Source: Natrinema caseinilyticum
Lineage (GTDB): Archaea > Halobacteriota > Halobacteria > Halobacteriales > Natrialbaceae
Length of the DNA: 64,000 nt
Direction of reading: 5' to 3'
Assembly (NCBI RefSeq): GCF_024227435.1
Contig: NZ_CP100445.1
Span: 2,043,369 to 2,107,368 of the forward strand
Positions 26,465 through 35,484 of the stretch are shown one piece after another; within the stretch, counting starts at the first letter, position 1; every line of letters starts with the position of its first letter. The translations under genes were made by a program, and so were the position numbers. A model generated the notes under the pieces. It worked only from the letters and a program-made list of their open reading frames with translations. It was not told the origin of the DNA and searched no databases.

Positions 26465-26932
26465 ATGCAGGCATCTATCGACGCGGTCCGCGTCGCGGGG
26501 ACTCCGCAGGGACCGGTCCCGGTCGTCGTCCTCTCCGTCGACGGAGAAGACGACGTCGTGCCGATTTTCATCGGGTTCAACGAGGCGACGAGCATCGCCC
26601 GCGGACTCGAGGCCGAAGACATCGGACGGCCACTGACACACGACCTCTTGCTCGACGTCATGGAAGAACTCGGGAGCCGAATCGATCACGTCGTCGTCAA
26701 CGAGATCAAAGAGCGAAGCGACGGCCAGGGAGGGACCTACATCGCCGACATCCACCTGGCGACGCCCCGCGGCGAGACCGTCATCGATGCTCGTCCGAGC
26801 GATTCGCTCGCGCTGGCCGCCCGAACGAACGCCTCGATCGAGATCACCGATGACGTCTTCGAGGACGGCCGAGACGAACGCGAGAAGTTCGACGAACTCG
26901 AGGACATCAGAAACGTATCGGGTGAGCGGTGA
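26465..26932 (+). CDS. Bifunctional nuclease family protein (DUF151)
   Basis: A 155-aa protein. VVVLSVDGEDDVVPIFIG, EATSIARGLE, RPLTHDLLLDVMEELG and the later HLATPRGETVIDARPSDSLA with LALAARTNASI are standard DUF151/Bfn landmarks. Plant and some bacterial members show DNase/RNase activity; the archaeal role is unproven. The stop overlaps the hisE ATG by one base (TGATG), so the two are co-translated. Confidence 0.92.
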   Translation: MQASIDAVRVAGTPQGPVPVVVLSVDGEDDVVPIFIGFNEATSIARGLEAEDIGRPLTHDLLLDVMEELGSRIDHVVVNEIKERSDGQGGTYIADIHLATPRGETVIDARPSDSLALAARTNASIEITDDVFEDGRDEREKFDELEDIRNVSGER

Positions 26933-27216
26933 TGGACGAGGTACTCGCGGACCTGTTCGCCGTTATCGAAGCCCGGAAGGAAACGTTGCCCGAAGACTCC
27001 TACACCGCCTCGCTGTTCACACACGAAAAAGGCGAAAACGCGGTCCTGGAGAAACTCGGGGAGGAGACCACGGAACTCGTACTGGCCGCGAAAGACGACG
27101 ACTACGAGGAGATCGCCCACGAGAGCGCGGACATCGTCTACCATCTTCTCGTCCTGCTCGCGATGAAGGACATGGACGTCGCGGACCTCGAGGCGGAACT
27201 CGAGGCCCGCCGCTGA
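26932..27216 (+). CDS. hisE: Phosphoribosyl-ATP diphosphatase
   Basis: A 94-aa enzyme for the second step of histidine biosynthesis, phosphoribosyl-ATP to phosphoribosyl-AMP. Landmarks are LFAVIEARKETLPEDSYTAS, EKLGEETTELVLAAK with the metal-binding EE..E pattern, HESADIVYHLLVLLA, and the terminal helix. GTG at 26929 is in frame, but the ATG at 26932 overlapping the preceding stop is the natural start. Other his genes are not in the window. Confidence 0.95.
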   Translation: MDEVLADLFAVIEARKETLPEDSYTASLFTHEKGENAVLEKLGEETTELVLAAKDDDYEEIAHESADIVYHLLVLLAMKDMDVADLEAELEARR

Positions 27217-27399
27217 GCGATCGTCTCGGTGATATTTCAGAACGAACTGGCGAACCGTGTGCGGGTCCACGGGGAAGAGAGCGATCCGAACGCCGCGACC
27301 GGTCTCCGCAGTGAATAAAAGTACGGGTCAACGGCGCTCGCGGAATCAGTGCCGTTGACGGTCTATCGTCCGTGGAAGCGAGTTGAGGGGCGGGTACCG

Positions 27400-28758
27400 C
27401 TAACAGGCCGATTCCTGTCCGCAGTAGGAGTCCTGCTCGTCGTAGTCGATAGATGCCTCTGCGACCGTCTCGCCGTCCAGGGTGAGCGTCACGGTGGCCG
27501 TACAGTCCGGCTCGAGTTCGGTCCTGAACTCGGTCGAACTGTTCGCGCCGACGGTCAGTCCGCCGGTGGAACCGCCGTTCGAGCCATCACCGCCCGTGTC
27601 GCCGCTACCGTCGCCCGTGTCGGCGTCTGCGATGAGTTGGTTGATCTTTTCGACCTTGTCGGCGGCGTTGTTCAGCGCGTTCGCCGCTTTCTCGATGCCG
27701 ATCCGGTCGGCTTCCGCGCGTGCCTCTTCGGGCGTGCTAACCGGGTTGGCGATGTCCGCACCGATCTTTTCCTGTGCCTGTGCGTTGATCTCCGCGACGA
27801 CCTGCGTGAAGATCTCTTCTTGCAGATTGCTGGCCGTGTTCGGTCCGATCGAGTCGATCGTGCCGACCGGCTCGACGTTCTTGAGTTTCTCGTTGATCCC
27901 CGAGATTATCGAGTTGATCTCGTCGATCGCCGCCTGATTACCGCCACTGCCGGATCCGCCGTCGCCACTGCTGTCGGAGTTGCTTCCCTCGTCGCTAGTG
28001 GAAGCAGCGCTGGCTTTACTGCTTCCGCCACTTGCGTTCGCATCGCTGATGATCTGGTTGATCTTTTCGACCTTGTCGGCGGCGTTGTTCAGCGCGTTCG
28101 CCGCTTTCTCGATGCCGATCCGGTCGGCTTCCGCGCGTGCCTCTTCGGGCGTGCTAACCGGGTTGGCGATGTCCATACCGATCTTTTTCTGCGCCTGTGC
28201 GTTGATCTCGGCGACGACCTGCGTGAAGATCTCTTCCTGCACACTGCTAGCCGTGTTCGGGCCGATCGAGTCGATCGTGCCGACCGGCTCGACGTTCTTG
28301 AGTTTCTCGTTGATCCCCGAGATTATCGAGTTGACCTTCTGGATGGCCTCTTCGTTTCCTCCACCGGAGCCGCCGTCGTTTCCGGAGTCGTCGTCGTTTC
28401 CGGAGTCGCCGTCACTTCCGGAGTCGCCGTCGTTGCCCGATCCGCCCGAGTTGTACAGCGGCGTTCCTTCGTTTGCGAGCGTGACCGCCTGGCCGGCGCT
28501 GTTTTCGACGCGGAACGTTGCGTACTCGCGGGCGGCGTCGACACATTCGGCGACGAGCGAAATCGCGCTCGGATCGATGTCGGCTGGTTGGGTATCGTCT
28601 GATTGGGCCGTGGGAGCCACCGATTCGGATCCGTTATTTCCGACCGTTGCAGAAACGCCGAGGGCGCCACTTCCGAGCAACGCGCCGCTTGTCGCGATCA
28701 TCTTCAAACTATTCCGTCGTGAGAGTGGGGTTCCGTCTACCATGTTTTTCTGCCCCAA
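27400..28758 (-). CDS. Tat-exported protein with an internal near-identical 103-residue duplication
   Basis: A 452-aa exported protein. SRRNSLKMIATSGALLGSG is a twin-arginine signal. Residues 59-102 form a short beta module (PADIDPSAISLVAECVDAAR). Two Gly/Ser/Asp-rich linkers flank helical modules at residues 138-240 and 277-379, identical at 94 of 103 positions, each with NSIISGINEKLKNVEPVG and GIEKAANALNNAADKVEKIN. The C-terminus is another small domain with Cys near residues 419, 446 and 452. The repeats look like paired helical bundles. No known family; a surface or secreted role is likely. A TATA-like element at 28803-28811 precedes the gene. Confidence 0.8.
   Translation of the reverse strand: MGQKNMVDGTPLSRRNSLKMIATSGALLGSGALGVSATVGNNGSESVAPTAQSDDTQPADIDPSAISLVAECVDAAREYATFRVENSAGQAVTLANEGTPLYNSGGSGNDGDSGSDGDSGNDDDSGNDGGSGGGNEEAIQKVNSIISGINEKLKNVEPVGTIDSIGPNTASSVQEEIFTQVVAEINAQAQKKIGMDIANPVSTPEEARAEADRIGIEKAANALNNAADKVEKINQIISDANASGGSSKASAASTSDEGSNSDSSGDGGSGSGGNQAAIDEINSIISGINEKLKNVEPVGTIDSIGPNTASNLQEEIFTQVVAEINAQAQEKIGADIANPVSTPEEARAEADRIGIEKAANALNNAADKVEKINQLIADADTGDGSGDTGGDGSNGGSTGGLTVGANSSTEFRTELEPDCTATVTLTLDGETVAEASIDYDEQDSYCGQESAC
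27622..27930 (-). repeat. Second copy of the duplicated 309-bp module
   Basis: Encodes residues 277-379 of the exported protein. It is nearly identical at the DNA level to the copy at 28039-28347, with a period of 417 bp (139 codons), indicating recent duplication or gene conversion. Confidence 0.9.
28039..28347 (-). repeat. First copy of the duplicated 309-bp module
   Basis: Encodes residues 138-240. Against the second copy it differs at nine residues, mostly conservative (for example Gln-Lys-Val against Asp-Glu-Ile at the start). Confidence 0.9.
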
Positions 28759-28859
28759 CTGGAACGTCGGCCGCCACCCAGTCAGGGTAAGAAGCGATCA
28801 GGACTTTTATTATCATTATTATTCGAGCATTAAACAGTTGTAGAGTTGTACGTTTTGTG

Positions 28860-29874
28860 AGACGCAGGCATTAATTAGATATTTCAACCGACTATAGTCC
28901 TAATTATTGTAAAAACCGCGCAGGAATTGAAAACGCGAATAGAGAACTCGCGCGAGCGCCCCCCAGAGAGCGGTCCGGGCGAAGGGGCTGACGAGCCGAA
29001 TGCCATCGAATCCGCCACGTGTCGTCCCGATGTGCTGAAATACCCCGCAAATTCACAGCGAGAACTCGTCCGGGCGACCGGCGACGGTGCGTTTTTTCGC
29101 CGAATGAAACGAGACCCCACGAGGCGAGTGTCTCCGCCGTTCGATGCCCACTCGCGTCGATTCGCGACTGGCCCCCGCACCGTATTCAGCACGAACGGCC
29201 ACGGGTCACGGGCCACGGGGACGGAATCCGGTAGCACCGACACACCCACCGACGGAGATGAAGAGACGGGGGACGCCCTGTTCGGCCGGTTCGAGGGATG
29301 TGAACGGAAGAAATGAAGGAAGCTGATCGAATGCGATCGGCGCCAGGGAGGCCGTAGTCGGGCGACGGATGCCTTCGGACGAAAGAAAGCGATCCGGAGC
29401 CGAGAGGGAACCGAGTCGGAACTGTTCTGACCACCAAAACAGCGTCGATGAATCCGCATCGACGGTCACGGCATCACGACGTCTTCGGCGCCGACAACCG
29501 CTCCGTATCCAGTAAACGGGAGGTACGGCGGACCATCGTTTCCGCCGGCGAACTCGGCGTTCGCAAGCCGTGCTTGCCCGAGGGCCCCGCCACGGTTTTC
29601 CGTGTTGCAACGATTGAACAGAATGGAATAACGCGAGTGACAGCCGACGCGTTCGTACTCACCGTCGACAACCGTGACGACCGCAGCCGATCACACCCGC
29701 CGGGGGCGAGTTTCACGACTCGACGGCGATCAGTGATGCTCACGGAGGATCGATCGGAGTCGGCGGACGACCCCAGGTGGCGTCCGTGAGGAGCCCACCG
29801 ACACGCGATCCGCGGTCGAGACGACCGAGTGCCGGCAGACCGGGCGGACACGGGAAACACCACTCTGACGGCGA
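28860..29874 (+). other. About 1 kb without a convincing gene
   Basis: Frames of 60-190 codons exist on both strands but are rich in Arg, Ser and Pro and lack a domain-like pattern. There are no tRNA-like folds or long inverted repeats. The first 60 bp are AT-rich, as is usual for promoters. Confidence 0.5.
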
Positions 29875-30489
29875 TCACGTACGATCCGGGTCGAATATCG
29901 GTTCCTCGTGGGAGACTCGAGCAGCGTACCTCCCGATGACGCCGCCGATCGCACCGAACACCATCGGATAGAACGTCCCGGCGAATCCGATCGCCAGAAG
30001 GAAGTCGGGTTGCATCGGTCCCTTGCCGAGATCGATGGCGAATACGGTCGTGCCGAGAAGGACGAGGGGCAGGTAGCCGATCATGATGGTCGTTCCCGTG
30101 AGAGCGGCGTCCACAGTCGATACCAGATCGTGTCGCGCGTACATCGTGACCGACGCGCCAGCGACGAGCAAGATCAGTACCGGGATCACGTACAACAACA
30201 GAGTGCTGCCACCCTCGGCGGAGACGAAGTTGTGGTTTGGCTCGAGCGCCTGGAGGATGCTGTACTGTGGCACATCGATAGGGACGTTGTGAGCATTGTA
30301 GAACAGCATACCGATCATTTCGACGGAGAGAGAGTCGTCGGCCGCATACTCCAGCGCCTGGAACTGATCGCTCGACTGTACGTCACCGATCGCGGCGACG
30401 TAGGTGAGAATATAGCCGGCAATCCACGCGAGAGTACCAGTCAACGCACCGACAATCATCATGGCCTTCGATTCGGTATCAACCAACAT
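29875..30489 (-). CDS. Haloarchaeal multi-pass membrane protein (DUF7978-like)
   Basis: A 204-aa protein with about five membrane helices: MMIVGALTGTLAWIAGYILT, LLLYVIPVLILLVAGASV, TIMIGYLPLVLLGTTVFAI and two near GFAGTFYPMVFGAIGGVIG. The longer frame begins at 30516, but a TATA-like element centred near 30517 places the start at ATG 30489. Function unknown; I do not see transport motifs. The family name is a tentative guess. Confidence 0.75.
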   Translation of the reverse strand: MLVDTESKAMMIVGALTGTLAWIAGYILTYVAAIGDVQSSDQFQALEYAADDSLSVEMIGMLFYNAHNVPIDVPQYSILQALEPNHNFVSAEGGSTLLLYVIPVLILLVAGASVTMYARHDLVSTVDAALTGTTIMIGYLPLVLLGTTVFAIDLGKGPMQPDFLLAIGFAGTFYPMVFGAIGGVIGRYAARVSHEEPIFDPDRT

Positions 30490-30798
30490 GCGATGCAATA
30501 GCAATCCACAGTACAAAATAATTCCGAATTTTCAATGGATAATAATTACCTTCTATCCGAGGCCATTTATTGAAGTCCGGTTCGGCGCCACGGGTTCGAG
30601 ACGGATTCCACGGGTGACTGGGTCGTCGTCCGGTCCGATCAAAGCGGAGAACGCCAGTTCGGGATGGAGTGGCCGCTGGGTCATCCACGTCGGTCGCGTT
30701 CGGTCGTCGATCACGGCGAGGCGTATCGTCCGTTTCGCGTCGTCAGCCGTCCGCACTCGAGCGGCCGGTGTAAGCGAAGGCGGCCATACTCGTCAGAT

Positions 30799-31958
30799 TC
30801 ACCGGTCTTCGACGGGCGTCCACGTCCGGTCTCTCGCCCCGACGTACCGCGAGAGGGGGCGAACCAATCGATTGTCCGCTCGCTGCTCGAGCGCGTGGGC
30901 CATCCAGCCGGCGACTCGCGAGACCCCGAACGTCGCCGTGAACAGTTCTTTCGGAACCCCGACGCCCGCGAGAAGCACAGCGGTATAGAATTCGACGTTC
31001 GTGTCGAGGCGACGGTCAGGGGTGTGATCCGCCAGGGCCTCGACGGCGACGTCCTCGAACGTCTGAACGGTCTCGAAGAAGTCGGTGTCTGCCGTCACTC
31101 TGTACAGACGGTCCGCTGCCGACGAGAGAACCGCCGCTCTGGGGTCACGAGTGCGATAGACGCGATGGCCGAACCCCATCAGTCGGTCGCCGGCGGCCAA
31201 TCGCTCGGAGACGTATTCGGCGGGGTCGCCGGACTCGTGAACCGCTCGTAGCATCTCCAGGACGGGACGGGTGCCCCGCCGTGGAGCGGTCCCTTGAGTG
31301 AACCCACCGCGGCGGTCGCCGCGGAGACGAGGTCCGACTCGGTGGACACGACGGTCCTGGCGGTGAACGTCGAAGCGTTGATCCCGTGATCGATAACCGT
31401 ATTGAGGTAGGTCTCGAGCCCGCGAACCTCGGACTCGGTCGGCCCGTCGCCCGTCAGCATAACCAGGTAGTTCGCGGCGTGGCTCAGGTCTTCGCGCGGT
31501 TCGACCGGGTCCGTTCCGCGTCGATAGCGCCAGTACGTCGCGGCGATCGTCGGGAAAACCGCGACGACCCGTTCGGCGGCCGCTCGCGGGTCCGTCTCGT
31601 CGATCTCGAGCGTCGCCGTTGCGATTCCCATCCTGAGAGCGTCCATCGGATGGGAACCCTCGGTAGCGGCGCACTGGAGGAGGTCCCGAACCTCCGGACG
31701 GATCCCGCGTCAGCCCGCGAGATCCGACCGAAAGTCGGCGAGTTCCGACGCCGTCGGCAGCCGATCGTGAAAGAGGAGAAACACGCATTCCTCGTAGCTC
31801 GCTCGCGTGGCCAGTTCCGCGACCGGGTAGCCGCCGATGATCAGGTCGCCGTTCTCGCCGTCGATGTCGCTGAGCGACGTCTGTGTGACCGTGACGGACT
31901 CCAGTCGCGGATCGAAGACGGATGAAGGCACGACGATCGGGTGATCGAACGCGGCCAT
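30799..31958 (-). pseudogene. Citrate synthase-family gene broken by a stop codon and a frameshift
   Basis: The joined sequence is a complete citrate/methylcitrate synthase-type protein of about 386 aa. TSLSDIDGENGDLIIGGYPV and ASYEECVFLLFHDRLP open it. An in-frame TGA lies at 31710-31712 (SDLAG, stop, RGIRPEVRDLLQ). GINASTFTARTV (active-site His) and GSLKGPLHGGA follow. A one-base deletion in the GGCGGGGCAC stretch (31271-31280) then shifts to the frame with VLEMLRAVHESGDP, LMGFGHRVYRTRDPRA and the catalytic Asp region. Two independent lesions make a true pseudogene likely. A functional paralogue elsewhere is expected. Confidence 0.85.
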
Positions 31959-32189
31959 TGTAACGATTCCGCAGGAACCGGGTACATCGTCGACCGCGGC
32001 GACGGGCACAGGGCCGAAAACGGGGGGCCGGAGACGGGCCACTGGACGCGAGGCCGGGACACCTCGGTTACCGCCGGCGTTCTCGAATTATGCTCGTTCC
32101 ACCGGCCCGCAGCGAGGGAACAAGCTCGGAGGGCGAACCGAATCGCGGCGGACCGGGCGAGTCGAAGCGACTCGACGTCGCTTCCGGTA

Positions 32190-32561
32190 TCAGGTTCGGA
32201 CCGCAGCGCCGACCGCGCCGGCGACCGCGCTCTCGAGGGCCATGAGAAACGAAATCGCGACGGCGAGCGCGAAGATTCCGAGGCCGGCGGCGCCGGTGAT
32301 CGCGCCGCCGAGCGGGCCAAGTGCAATCCCCGCCAGGCCGACGGCGACGCCGACGAGCAGCCCGCCGATGATCCCGCCGAGCGAGCCGGCGAGGAGCCCG
32401 TGCCAGAAACCGCTTCCCAGGCCGCCGCCGGCCATGTAGCCGGCGACGAACCCGCCGATCAGTCCGGCGGCGAGCTGGCCGATGCCGGGAACGACGAGCC
32501 CGATAATTCCGAAGACGGTCGCGACGAGGAACCCGACGAAGACGGCGCGCCAGTCGGTCAT
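32190..32561 (-). CDS. DUF5518-like small membrane protein
   Basis: A 123-aa Gly-rich protein with four hydrophobic helices. It starts with MTDWRAVFVGFLVATVFGI, then AAGLIGGFVAGYMAGGGLGS and LLAGSLGGIIGGLLVGVAVG, and ends FLMALESAVAG. The pattern matches haloarchaeal DUF5518 proteins of unknown role. A GCTTATCC element about 27 nt upstream supports the start at 32561 over the long frame. It shares a short divergent promoter region with the Nog1-like gene. Confidence 0.8.
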   Translation of the reverse strand: MTDWRAVFVGFLVATVFGIIGLVVPGIGQLAAGLIGGFVAGYMAGGGLGSGFWHGLLAGSLGGIIGGLLVGVAVGLAGIALGPLGGAITGAAGLGIFALAVAISFLMALESAVAGAVGAAVRT

Positions 32562-32612
32562 ACTAGATCGGACGACGGCAAGGGGGATAAGCTCGCGGCG
32601 GACAACGAACGC

Positions 32613-32621
32613 CCTTTTATG
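32613..32621 (+). promoter_or_regulatory. TATA box of the Nog1-like GTPase gene
   Basis: CCTTTTATG, 23-31 nt upstream of the ATG at 32644, implying a leaderless mRNA. Confidence 0.5.
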
Positions 32622-32643
32622 AGCGCGCGTTCTACCTCTGACC

Positions 32644-33627
32644 ATGATTTTCGAAGACCTTCCGACCACGCCCACGTCGGAAGAGCTGATCGACAAGGCG
32701 TTTTCGCGGGCGGCGCGGGCCGGCAAGGCAAAGGGCGGCCTGGAGGCCCAGCAGTCGATGCTCCAGACGGCGGCGAACATCATCTCGGACAACTTAGAAA
32801 ACGTCGTGACGGCGTGGCCGGACTTCGAGTACGACGCACACCCGTTCTACTACGAGCTGGCGGACGCGATCGTCGACGTCGACAGGCTTCGTCAGAGCCT
32901 CTCCGAAGTGATGTGGGCCAGCCGGAAGACGCGGGAGATCCACGAGGAGTACCAGCCTCGGCTGCGCAAGACCGACGTCGACACGGCGCGCAAACACCGG
33001 AAACAGGCCTTCGCTCGGCTCGCGGACATTGTCGAGCAGATCGACGACGAACTGCTGTACATCAACGAGTCGCGCAACGACCTGCGCGACCTGCCCGACA
33101 TCGACCCGGACGCGCCGACGATCGTCGTTGCGGGCTACCCCAACGTCGGCAAGTCCTCGCTCGTCAACGACGTCACCAGCGCCCGCGGCGAAACCGCGTC
33201 GTACCCGTTCACGACGAAGGGAATCGGTCTCGGCCACTTCGAGCGCGACCACATCCGCTACCAGATCGTCGATACCCCCGGCCTGCTCGACCGGCCGCCG
33301 GCGGAGCGCAACGCGATCGAATCGCAGGCGGTCAGCGCGATCGAACACCTCGCAGACTGCATGCTCGTCATGGTCGATCCCACCGGCGAGTGCGGCTATC
33401 CGATCGGCTCGCAACTCGAGCTTCGGGACTCGATCGCGGCCCAGTTCGAGGACGTCCCCGTCTTCACGGTCGCGAACAAGGCGGATCGATTCGAGCCGGA
33501 CGAACTGGACGAGGCAGTGGCGGCCGACTACAGGATGAGCGTCGAAACGGGCGAGAACGTCGAAACCGTTCTCGAGGCGGCCGTCGAGGCGATCGACTAC
33601 GAACCAGAATTACCGTTCGAGGGCTGA
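32644..33627 (+). CDS. Nog1-family GTPase
   Basis: A 327-aa GTPase of the OBG-HflX superfamily involved in large ribosomal subunit maturation. The N-terminal helical bundle (residues 1-155) is followed by the G domain. G1 is GYPNVGKSSLVN, G2 TTKGIGLG, G3 VDTPGLLDRP and G4 ANKADRF. It ends with an acidic helix. It lacks the long C-terminal region of eukaryotic Nog1, as archaeal members do. It is divergent from the DUF5518-like gene. Confidence 0.93.
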   Translation: MIFEDLPTTPTSEELIDKAFSRAARAGKAKGGLEAQQSMLQTAANIISDNLENVVTAWPDFEYDAHPFYYELADAIVDVDRLRQSLSEVMWASRKTREIHEEYQPRLRKTDVDTARKHRKQAFARLADIVEQIDDELLYINESRNDLRDLPDIDPDAPTIVVAGYPNVGKSSLVNDVTSARGETASYPFTTKGIGLGHFERDHIRYQIVDTPGLLDRPPAERNAIESQAVSAIEHLADCMLVMVDPTGECGYPIGSQLELRDSIAAQFEDVPVFTVANKADRFEPDELDEAVAADYRMSVETGENVETVLEAAVEAIDYEPELPFEG

Positions 33628-33733
33628 GGGCACCACGATCGAACCGGGACCGGTCGACGGTCCGGACGGACGAATGATCGTTCAGCCGCCCCGTTTCCAC
33701 TGCCCGGGGTAGCGCGTCGCGTTGCCGGATATA

Positions 33734-33759
33734 TTAGTGTCGTGAGTGTGTGACACTAA
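33734..33759 (+). promoter_or_regulatory. Operator-like inverted repeat at the SDR gene start
   Basis: TTAGTGTC (33734-33741) and GACACTAA (33752-33759) are perfect inverted 8-mers around a 10-nt spacer. They directly follow a TATA-like GATATATTA and end 3 nt before the ATG at 33763. A repressor bound here would cover the transcription start. Confidence 0.5.
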
Positions 33760-33762
33760 CTG

Positions 33763-34626
33763 ATGATAGACAGGCCAAACCTGGCGGGGCAGACGGCATT
33801 TATCACCGGAACGACGCGGGGGATCGGAAAGCAACTGGCGCTCGCACTCGCCGAACAGGGGTGTAACATCGTCTCGACGGGGAAGACGGTCGACGATTCG
33901 GACTCCGACCTGGAGGGAACGATCCACAAAACGGCCGACGCGTGCGCCGAGAAGGGCGTCGACACGCACGCCGTCCAGTTAAACGTGCGAAACGAAGACG
34001 AGATCGACGCGGCCATCGAAGAGGCGATCGACGAACTGGGCGAGATCAACATCGTCATCAACAACGCATCGGCCATCCAGCTCGAGTCCGTCGAAGAGAT
34101 GCCGGCCAACCGGTACGACCTCATGAACGAGGTCAACGTGCGCGGTACCTACCTCGTCTCCCGGGGCTTCATCGATCACCTCAAGGGCGTCGAAGAGGAC
34201 GCCTGGATCCTGACGAACGCACCGCCGGCGAAAATCGATCGTGCGCCGGGGAGCGCCGCCTACTCCTGGTCGAAGATGGGCATGTCCTTCATTACCCTGT
34301 CGCTGGCCCAGGAACTGGCCGACTACGACATCGGCTGTAACTCCTTCTGGCCCGTCACCGCCATCGATACGCGCGCGACGCGGTACTTCGGAATGGGAAC
34401 CGAAGACGACTGGCGCACGCCGGACATCGTCTCGGACACGGTCCTCGAGATACTCAACCGAGACCCGACCGAATTCACCGGAAACGTCGTCTACGACGAA
34501 GACATCCTCCGCGAGGCCGGGATCGAGGACTTCTCCCGATACAACCTCACCGACGGCGACCCGGCACCACTGTCGGCACAGATCTTCGACCCGGACTATT
34601 CGCGACCCGAAGACGACGAGACGTAA
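33763..34626 (+). CDS. Short-chain dehydrogenase/reductase
   Basis: A 287-aa NAD(P)-dependent oxidoreductase. FITGTTRGIGKQLALALAEQ is the Gly-rich cofactor site, and NIVINNASAI the NNAG-type motif. AYSWSKMGM holds the catalytic Tyr-x-x-x-Lys near residue 165. The sequence resembles the HSDL2-type SDRs, with the extra acidic C-terminus YDEDILREAGIEDFS and a final acidic tail. The substrate is unknown. The 3' end overlaps the convergent FlaG-like frame by 80 bp. Confidence 0.93.
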   Translation: MIDRPNLAGQTAFITGTTRGIGKQLALALAEQGCNIVSTGKTVDDSDSDLEGTIHKTADACAEKGVDTHAVQLNVRNEDEIDAAIEEAIDELGEINIVINNASAIQLESVEEMPANRYDLMNEVNVRGTYLVSRGFIDHLKGVEEDAWILTNAPPAKIDRAPGSAAYSWSKMGMSFITLSLAQELADYDIGCNSFWPVTAIDTRATRYFGMGTEDDWRTPDIVSDTVLEILNRDPTEFTGNVVYDEDILREAGIEDFSRYNLTDGDPAPLSAQIFDPDYSRPEDDET

Positions 34627-35242
34627 GGTCCGCGACGGGGTGCAGAAACGGGAGACAGCTGCCGAAACGTGTCTCGAGCGGCGGTATGGTCCACGGATCC
34701 GGAACGGCGGCAGAGACCTCGAACCACCGGCCGCTCGAGTCGAATTCGGTGTCGGGATCGATCCCCGGAGCAATCGAAAACGGTAATCTGCCGGCGTCGA
34801 AGATCAGCCGGTCCCGAGCGGCGTGAATCTCGAGGACGGCACGGTGTTCACCGGTCCCGAGCGGCCGCTCGATCGTCACCTCGAGGACCGATCCGATCCG
34901 CCAGCTGTCGCCATCGGACCCGAGTACCCGCACGGAGCGATCGGCCGACGTGACGTACTGTCCGTCGAGGAGGACCTCGAGTGCAGCCGGCTCGAGCGTC
35001 TCGCCGCTGACGTTCTTGACGTACACCGTGACCCGTTCGTCGGCGTCGTCGTACGTTGCGCCGGCCGAGGGGTCGTTGATCACGGCGATTTCGGCGTCGA
35101 TCGCTGCGACCGCCCGATCGGTCCGGTCCGCCGTCGACTGGGCGTACAGCGACGATTCCGTGACGACCGTCCCGGCGAACGCGGTCGCGACGCTCACCGC
35201 AGCGATGAACAACACCACCTGGCCGAGGGCCGCTCGAACCAT
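34547..35242 (-). CDS. FlaG-like archaellum-type protein, orphan
   Basis: A 231-aa protein with an N-terminal hydrophobic helix (VLFIAAVSVATAFAGTVV, residues 9-26), a polar segment and then a beta domain. EIAVINDPSAGATYDDADER, VTVYVKNVSGETLEP and ALEVLLDGQYVTS match the FlaG/FlaF fold that forms the archaellum periplasmic stator. It is longer than usual, with about 80 extra residues of doubtful character at the end, which is also the part overlapping the SDR gene. No other archaellum genes are nearby, so it may be a free paralogue. Confidence 0.65.
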   Translation of the reverse strand: MVRAALGQVVLFIAAVSVATAFAGTVVTESSLYAQSTADRTDRAVAAIDAEIAVINDPSAGATYDDADERVTVYVKNVSGETLEPAALEVLLDGQYVTSADRSVRVLGSDGDSWRIGSVLEVTIERPLGTGEHRAVLEIHAARDRLIFDAGRLPFSIAPGIDPDTEFDSSGRWFEVSAAVPDPWTIPPLETRFGSCLPFLHPVADLTSRRLRVANSPGRRSVPTVVPGRRR

Positions 35243-35446
35243 CCTCTCTGTTGGAAAGGCAGCGTCGCAAACCGGCATACGCCTACCGGCCGATCCCCAT
35301 CGCCGCCGGCAGCGGCCCGTATCGCTTCCACGTATCCACAGCGGCCTCGATCGTCCACACGGTGTGTATCGTCCACAGCAGCGGAGATCATGCATCGCGG
35401 CGTCGAATTTCGCCGCTACGACGACGCGCTGCGGGACGCACTCGTA

Positions 35447-35482
35447 CGACGACGATACGGCCGGGCGACGACGATACGGCCG
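35447..35482. repeat. Two tandem 17-bp direct repeats
   Basis: CGACGACGATACGGCCG occurs at 35447-35463 and again at 35466-35482, directly downstream of the DUF389 stop codon. Probably a local slippage duplication in a 3' region. Confidence 0.6.
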
Positions 35483-35484
35483 AG

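Noticed and set aside
28927-29316. 129-codon plus frame in the gene-poor kilobase
   Set aside because: Arg/Ser/Pro-rich, no fold pattern, and equally long frames exist on the other strand.
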